From Clostridia bacterium (GTDB taxonomy: Bacteria > Bacillota > Clostridia > Christensenellales > Aristaeellaceae): a DNA stretch of 26,797 nucleotides. Under the pieces are notes generated by a model. That model had not been told where the DNA came from. It saw nothing but the letters and a program-made list of their open reading frames with translations, and did not search any database. This document shows, in pieces, positions 22,556 through 26,797 of the stretch (within the stretch, counting starts at the first letter, position 1; every line of letters begins with the position of its first letter). Position numbers and translations under genes: made by a program. The stretch spans positions 1-26,797 of the forward strand of contig JAEDKS010000010.1 in NCBI GenBank assembly GCA_016295665.1. The letters run 5' to 3'.

Positions 22556-23968
22556 TCAGACCTGAACCGGCGTATCGGGCTGGCGCAGCTGACGGTAGGT
22601 CTGGGCGATGACGATGACCGACAGCACGAAGGTCAGCACATCGGACACGGGCATGGAGTACAGCACGCCGTTCAGCCCGAAGAACAGGGGCAGGAGCAGC
22701 GCGAAGCCCACGCCGAACACCACCTCACGCACCAGGGACAGCAGCGTGGATGCCACGGCGCGGCCCATGGACTGCAGGTAGATGAAGGACGCCTTGTTGA
22801 CCGTCGCCAGGGGCAGCATGCACAGGTAGACGCGGAAGGACTTGATGGCGAAGTCGGTGTAATACTGGCTCTCCCCTGCGGCGCCGAAGATGCCGATGAG
22901 CTGTCTGGGCAGCAGCTCGACGATCAGCAGCGCCACCACGCCCACGGCGAACTCACAGCCCAGCAGCATGGAGAACAGCTTTTTGGCGCGGCTGCGCAGC
23001 CCGGCGCCGATGTTGAAGCCCGCAATCGGGATGCAGCCCGCCGCCATGCCGACCACGATGCCGATGACGATCTGGAACACCTTCATCACGATGCCGAGCA
23101 CCGCCATGGGGATGTGGGCGAACTCGGGCAGCCCGAACACCTCGTCCCGGGCGCCGTAGGCCACGATCATGTTCTGAATCGCCATCATCGCCATCACCAG
23201 GGAGAGCTGGCTCAGCAGGCTGCAGCCGCCCAGGGGCAGGAACCGGCGCATGACGCTGCCGCCTGGCACGAAGCTCTTCCTCGCCAGACGGATGGTCTTC
23301 ATGTGGCACAGATACCAGATGGACAGCGCCGCGGTCATCACCTGACCCAGCACCGTCGCCACCGCCGCGCCCATCATGCCCCACTTGAACACGAAGATGA
23401 ACAGCGGATCCAGCACGATGTTCACCGCCGCGCCCGCCAGGGTGGAGAGCATGGCAAACTTCGGGTTGCCGTCGGCGCGGATGACGGGGTTCATGGCCTG
23501 ACCGAACATGTAGAAGGGAATGCCCAGGCTGATCCAGAAGAAGTAGATCTGGCTCTGCCGGAAGGTCTCGTCATTGATGCGCCCGCCGAACAGGGTCAGG
23601 ATGCCGTCGGCAAAGACCAGATAGATCACCATCAGCACCACGCCGGAGATCACGCTCAGCGTCACGGCGCTGCCCACGCTGTGGGCGGCCTTCTCCTCCT
23701 CCCGAGCGCCCTGGCACAGGCTGACGTAGGCGCAGCAGCCGTCGCCGATCATGACCGCCACCGCCAGCGCCACCACCGTCAGCGGGAAGACCACCGTGTT
23801 CGCCGCGTTGCCGTAGGCGCCCAGATAGGACGCGTTCGCGATGAAAATCTGGTCCACGATGTTGTACAGCGCCGCCACCAGCAGCGAGATGATGCAGGGC
23901 AGCGCATACCGGCGCATCAGGGTGCCCATCGGCGCCGTGCCTAAAAAGGCGTTGTTCTTTTCGTCCAT
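22556..23968 (-). CDS. MATE family multidrug/metabolite exporter
   Basis: A 470-residue integral membrane protein with the twelve hydrophobic segments and two-fold repeat of MATE antiporters. Typical stretches are LPCIISLLVAALYNIVDQIF near the N-terminus, NPVIRADGNPKFAMLS with AGAAVNIVLDPLFIFVFKWG in the first half, and AGCIPIAGFNIGAG in the second. MATE proteins export cationic drugs or metabolites using Na+ or H+ gradients; the substrate cannot be told from sequence. I place the start at ATG 23968, nine bases after AAGGAGG; longer frames enter the leader. The gene stands alone between its terminator and a structured leader with its own promoter, so regulation at the RNA level is likely. Confidence 0.93.
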   Translation of the reverse strand: MDEKNNAFLGTAPMGTLMRRYALPCIISLLVAALYNIVDQIFIANASYLGAYGNAANTVVFPLTVVALAVAVMIGDGCCAYVSLCQGAREEEKAAHSVGSAVTLSVISGVVLMVIYLVFADGILTLFGGRINDETFRQSQIYFFWISLGIPFYMFGQAMNPVIRADGNPKFAMLSTLAGAAVNIVLDPLFIFVFKWGMMGAAVATVLGQVMTAALSIWYLCHMKTIRLARKSFVPGGSVMRRFLPLGGCSLLSQLSLVMAMMAIQNMIVAYGARDEVFGLPEFAHIPMAVLGIVMKVFQIVIGIVVGMAAGCIPIAGFNIGAGLRSRAKKLFSMLLGCEFAVGVVALLIVELLPRQLIGIFGAAGESQYYTDFAIKSFRVYLCMLPLATVNKASFIYLQSMGRAVASTLLSLVREVVFGVGFALLLPLFFGLNGVLYSMPVSDVLTFVLSVIVIAQTYRQLRQPDTPVQV

Positions 23969-24014
23969 GATGATGTACCTCCTTGCCAAACCTCTGGCGA
24001 TGTTCTTCCACAGC

Positions 24015-24162
24015 AAAGCGAGCGGCGATGCGCGGCTGGATTTACGCCGTGCAGACGGCCACTCGCTCGATGTCGGACTGCCTGTATGTCCCCGGGGGAC
24101 GGATACAAAAACGGCGGTCGCCCACAGCTGGATTTACGCTGGTAGCAACTCGCCGCAGTCCG
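24015..24162 (-). ncRNA. Structured 5' leader of the MATE gene with two equal-loop hairpins (candidate riboswitch or attenuator)
   Basis: Hairpin A (24156-24111) has GCGGCG with CGCCGU, GUUGC with GCGAC and CAGC with GCUG, capped by the loop GUAAAUCCA (24137-24129) and followed by a U-run (24111-24107), as in an intrinsic terminator. Hairpin B (24066-24018) has GCGAGUGGC with GCCGCUCGC, UGC with GCA and CGGC with GCCG, capped by the same loop GUAAAUCCA (24045-24037) and followed by UUU. The loop-closing stems differ by a compensatory change (A-U in A, G-C in B). Between them lies a third hairpin, GUAU/AUAC and GUCCC/GGGAC (24106-24084). I do not recognise a known riboswitch; the guanidine-IV (mepA) class, which precedes MATE genes in Clostridia, is a comparison to make. 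Confidence 0.6.
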
Positions 24163-24163
24163 T

Positions 24164-24192
24164 ATGATAACACTTTCTTCGGGATTTGTCAA
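24164..24192 (-). promoter_or_regulatory. Promoter of the MATE gene
   Basis: Perfect TTGACA (24192-24187) and TATCAT (24169-24164) with a 17-base spacer on the minus strand. The transcript would start at about 24160-24157, at the foot of hairpin A, giving a leader of about 190 bases. Confidence 0.8.
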
Positions 24193-24314
24193 AAGGAATG
24201 CGTAAATTTTTTTCTCAGCCCCTCCGCCGCGCCGTGTCGGGGCGGATGTAAGTAGTTTCATGAATTTTCTTCGGAGAAACTTCCCCTTTTTCGGGTGAAA
24301 TTCCCGTTAAACGC
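24193..24314. other. Intergenic core between the divergent MATE and ppdK promoters
   Basis: No gene is visible. The stretch holds a GC-rich inverted repeat (CCGCC and GGCGG around 24221-24245), a short hairpin TTTCT-TCGG-AGAAA near 24266-24279 and CGGG/CCCG near 24292-24306. It lies upstream of both promoters, so these are not part of either predicted transcript. Confidence 0.5.
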
Positions 24315-24319
24315 TTGCC
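24306..24319 (+). promoter_or_regulatory. Weak cre-like (CcpA) site overlapping the ppdK -35
   Basis: GTTAAACGCTTGCC matches the catabolite-responsive element consensus TGWAARCGYTWNCW at all but positions 1, 2 and 14, including the central CG. It overlaps TTGCCA, the -35 of ppdK. Repression by CcpA would be plausible for a gene of the PEP-pyruvate node, but the left half-site is poor. Confidence 0.25.
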
Positions 24320-24343
24320 AAAGCAGGAAAAACCTTGTATAAT
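24315..24343 (+). promoter_or_regulatory. Promoter of ppdK
   Basis: TTGCCA (24315-24320) and perfect TATAAT (24338-24343) with a 17-base spacer. The start would be near 24350, leaving a leader of about 100 bases. Confidence 0.85.
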
Positions 24344-24361
24344 TCTTACGATAGGAGAAGG

Positions 24362-24433
24362 TAATGCTTGTTTGCTGCGGTAAGCAGGTATTTACACGCG
24401 GATGGATCTCACCATCCGTCTGCCTAAACATTA
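24362..24433 (+). promoter_or_regulatory. Foldable 5' leader of ppdK
   Basis: TAATG (24362-24366) can pair with CATTA (24429-24433) immediately before the AAGGAGG ribosome binding site. Inside are a seven-pair hairpin CGGATGG/CCATCCG (24399-24405 with 24412-24418) and a smaller one CTGC/GCAG (24375-24387). The shape is a three-way junction next to the ribosome binding site. No known riboswitch is recognised. Confidence 0.35.
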
Positions 24434-24448
24434 AGGAGGTAGATTCCA

Positions 24449-26797
24449 ATGGCGAAGAAGTATGTGTACCTCTTCACAGAGGGCAACGCCAAGATGCGCG
24501 AGCTGCTGGGCGGCAAGGGCGCCAATCTGGCTGAGATGACCAACATCGGCCTGCCCGTGCCCCAGGGCTTCACCATTACCACCGAGGCCTGCACCCAGTA
24601 CTACGAGGACGGCCGCAGGATCAACGACGAGATCCAGGGCCAGATCATGGAGTACATCGCCAAGATGGAGGAGATCACCGGCAAGAAGTTCGGTGACAAG
24701 GAGAACCCCCTGCTGGTTTCCGTCCGCTCCGGCGCCCGCGCTTCCATGCCCGGCATGATGGACACCATCCTGAACCTGGGCCTGAACGAGGAAGTCGTTG
24801 AGGTGCTGTCCGCCAAGTCCGGCAATCCCCGCTGGGCCTGGGACTGCTATCGCCGCTTCATCCAGATGTTCTCCGACGTGGTCATGGAGGTGGGCAAGAA
24901 GTACTTCGAGAAGCTCATCGACCAGATGAAGGAAGAGAAGGGCGTCACCCAGGACGTGGAGCTGGACGCCGACGACCTGAAGAAGCTGGCCAACCAGTTC
25001 AAGGCTGAGTACAAGAAGCAGCTGGGCAAGGACTTCCCCTCCGATCCCAAGGAGCAGCTGTTCGAGGCCATCAAGGCCGTGTTCCGTTCCTGGGACAACC
25101 CCCGCGCCAACATCTACCGCATGGATCATGACATCCCCTACTCCTGGGGCACCGCTGTCAACGTGCAGATGATGGCCTTCGGCAACATGGGCGACAACTG
25201 CGGCACCGGCGTGGCCTTCACCCGCAACCCCGCCACCGGCGAGAAGGGCCTGATGGGTGAGTTCCTGACCAACGCGCAGGGCGAGGACGTTGTGGCTGGC
25301 GTGCGTACGCCCATGCCCATCGCTGAGATGGCCAAGGTGTTCCCCAAGGTGTACGAGCAGTTCCAGGATGTCTGCAAGATTCTGGAGAACCACTATCGCG
25401 ACATGCAGGACATGGAGTTCACCGTTGAGAACGAGAAGCTCTACATGCTGCAGACCCGCAACGGAAAGCGCACCGCGCAGGCCGCCATCAAGATCGCCTG
25501 CGACCTGATCGACGAGGGCATGATCTCCGAGGAGGAGGCGCTGATGCAGATCGACGCCAAGTCCCTCGACATGCTGCTGCACCCCACCTTCGACCCCGCC
25601 GCCCTGAAGAAGGCCGAGGCCATTTCCAAGGGCATCGCTGCCTCCCCCGGCGCCGCTGCCGGCACCATCGTCTTCACCGCTGAGGACGCCGTGGTTCATG
25701 GCAAGAAGGGCGAGAAGGTCATCCTGGTTCGTCTGGAGACCTCTCCCGAGGACATCGAGGGCATGAAGTATGCCCAGGGCATCCTGACCGTCCGTGGCGG
25801 CCAGACCTCTCACGCCGCCGTGGTGGCCCGTGGTATGGGTACCTGCTGCGTGTCCGGCTGCGGCGAGATCAAGATGGACGAGGAGAACAAGTGCTTCACC
25901 CTGAAGGGCAAGGTGTTCCACGAGGGCGATGTGCTGTCCCTGGACGGCTCCACCGGCAACATCTACGATTGCCTGATCCCCACCGTGCCCGCCGACCCCA
26001 ACAGCGGCTACTTCGGACGCATCATGTCCCTGGCTGACAAGTACAAGAAGCTGAAGGTCCGCACCAACGCCGACACCCCCAAGGACGCCCGTCAGGCTGC
26101 CGCCTTCGGCGCGCAGGGCATCGGCCTGTGCCGTACCGAGCATATGTTCTTCGGTGACCGCATCGGCGCTTTCCGCGAGATGATCTGCGCGGAGACCGTC
26201 GAGGAGCGCGAGGCCGCGCTGGCGAAGATCGAGCCCATGCAGCAGTCCGACTTCGAGGGCCTGTTCGAGGCGCTGGAGGGTCAGCCCGTCTGCATCCGCT
26301 TCCTGGATCCGCCGCTGCATGAGTTCGTGCCCACCGCCGAGGAGGACATCGAGGCGCTGGCCAAGACCCAGGGCAAGACCGTGGCCTACATCAAGCAGAT
26401 CATCTCCGACCTGCATGAGTTCAACCCCATGATGGGCCATCGTGGCTGCCGTCTGACCGTCACCTACCCCGAAATCGCCAAGATGCAGACCGCTGCCGTC
26501 ATCAAGGCTGCGCTGGCTGTGCAGGCCCGTCACGCTGACTGGAACGTGAAGCCCGAGATCATGATCCCCCTGACCGGCGAGGTCAAGGAGCTCAAGTTCG
26601 TCAAGGACATCGTTGTGAAGGTCGCCGATGAGCTGATCGCCGCCTCCGGCACCAAGCTGGAGTACGAGGTTGGCACCATGATCGAGATCCCGCGTGCCGC
26701 CCTGACCGCTGACGCCATCGCTACCGAGGCCGAGTTCTTCTGCTTCGGCACCAACGACCTGACCCAGATGACCTTCGGCTTCAGCCGTGACGACGCC
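24449..26797 (+). CDS. ppdK: Pyruvate, phosphate dikinase (C-terminus beyond right edge)
   Basis: The frame stays open for 783 codons to the end of the window; the family is about 875 residues, so roughly 90 are missing. The enzyme interconverts pyruvate, ATP and phosphate with PEP, AMP and pyrophosphate, and in anaerobic clostridia it can run glycolytically. Seen here are the nucleotide-binding part (GGKGANLAEM at 21-30, SVRSGARASMPGMMDT at 91-106), the swivelling phosphohistidine domain with GGQTSHAAVVARG (His455, the same number as the C. symbiosum enzyme) and most of the PEP-binding barrel (GLCRTEHMFF, MGHRGCRL, GTMIEIPRAAL, FCFGTNDLTQMT). The catalytic Cys near the C-terminus is outside. 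ATG 24449 has AAGGAGG nine bases upstream. Codon use with frequent GTT and GCT suggests high expression. Confidence 0.98.
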   Translation, partial: MAKKYVYLFTEGNAKMRELLGGKGANLAEMTNIGLPVPQGFTITTEACTQYYEDGRRINDEIQGQIMEYIAKMEEITGKKFGDKENPLLVSVRSGARASMPGMMDTILNLGLNEEVVEVLSAKSGNPRWAWDCYRRFIQMFSDVVMEVGKKYFEKLIDQMKEEKGVTQDVELDADDLKKLANQFKAEYKKQLGKDFPSDPKEQLFEAIKAVFRSWDNPRANIYRMDHDIPYSWGTAVNVQMMAFGNMGDNCGTGVAFTRNPATGEKGLMGEFLTNAQGEDVVAGVRTPMPIAEMAKVFPKVYEQFQDVCKILENHYRDMQDMEFTVENEKLYMLQTRNGKRTAQAAIKIACDLIDEGMISEEEALMQIDAKSLDMLLHPTFDPAALKKAEAISKGIAASPGAAAGTIVFTAEDAVVHGKKGEKVILVRLETSPEDIEGMKYAQGILTVRGGQTSHAAVVARGMGTCCVSGCGEIKMDEENKCFTLKGKVFHEGDVLSLDGSTGNIYDCLIPTVPADPNSGYFGRIMSLADKYKKLKVRTNADTPKDARQAAAFGAQGIGLCRTEHMFFGDRIGAFREMICAETVEEREAALAKIEPMQQSDFEGLFEALEGQPVCIRFLDPPLHEFVPTAEEDIEALAKTQGKTVAYIKQIISDLHEFNPMMGHRGCRLTVTYPEIAKMQTAAVIKAALAVQARHADWNVKPEIMIPLTGEVKELKFVKDIVVKVADELIAASGTKLEYEVGTMIEIPRAALTADAIATEAEFFCFGTNDLTQMTFGFSRDDA

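Noticed and set aside
24015..24162. Calling the MATE leader a guanidine-IV (mepA) riboswitch
   Set aside because: The gene context fits, but I do not recall the consensus well enough to match it, and two copies of one loop are not what I would expect for loops that pair with each other. Left as unassigned.
24431..26533. A 700-codon minus-strand frame opposite ppdK
   Set aside because: ppdK is certain on the plus strand; the antisense protein is a Leu/Gly/His-rich shadow.

Overview
The window is gene-dense, visibly GC-rich bacterial chromosome with strong AGGAGG-type ribosome binding sites and sigma-A-like promoters. The gene set (MraZ, Lon, EngB, RecX, Lgt, uracil phosphoribosyltransferase, pyruvate phosphate dikinase with clostridial-type sequence, a YkwD-like CAP protein, CapA and phosphodiester-glycosidase proteins) suggests a high-GC member of the Bacillota, most likely class Clostridia. 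That placement is inferred from gene content and sequence style. I see no rRNA, tRNA, insertion sequence, phage or CRISPR.

Left part (1-9160). The window opens with the 5' end of a leftward mraZ that has an unusual N-terminal extension and its own promoter. Next comes a leftward pair, a zinc-ribbon protein followed by a metallophosphoesterase, that ends at a good terminator. A divergent, rightward CAP-domain secreted protein has its own promoter and terminator. From 9160 back to 2719 runs a leftward housekeeping series: lgt (consensus promoter), a serine beta-lactamase-like hydrolase, recX, lon, engB and a small unknown gene. Lgt has an extra hydrophobic C-terminal region.

Middle part (9230-15340, all rightward). 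Two exported proteins, a phosphodiester glycosidase (NAGPA domain) and a CapA-like metallophosphatase, are followed by upp with its own promoter and terminator. A three-gene operon then holds a QueG-like iron-sulfur protein, a DUF2142 membrane protein and a DUF362 protein, and ends at a terminator.

Right part (15356-26797). One promoter starts a five-gene rightward operon held together by ATGA overlaps: a GH127-like protein, a tRNA-dihydrouridine synthase and three exported proteins of unknown function. By eye the three look like diverged paralogs of one another. The operon ends at a 12-bp stem hairpin. A MATE transporter follows on the minus strand. Its ~190-nt leader carries two long hairpins with the same nine-base apical loop on different, covarying stems; the first is followed by a U-run like an attenuator. 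This leader is the best candidate here for an undescribed regulatory element. Divergently, ppdK begins at 24449 behind a strong promoter and a foldable leader, and runs off the right edge.

Functional picture. Much of the window concerns the cell envelope: Lgt, CAP, NAGPA, CapA, three exported unknowns, DUF2142 and MATE. The rest covers protein quality control and GTPase housekeeping (Lon, EngB), recombination control (RecX), tRNA modification (Dus, QueG-like), pyrimidine salvage (Upp) and pyruvate/PEP metabolism (PpdK).
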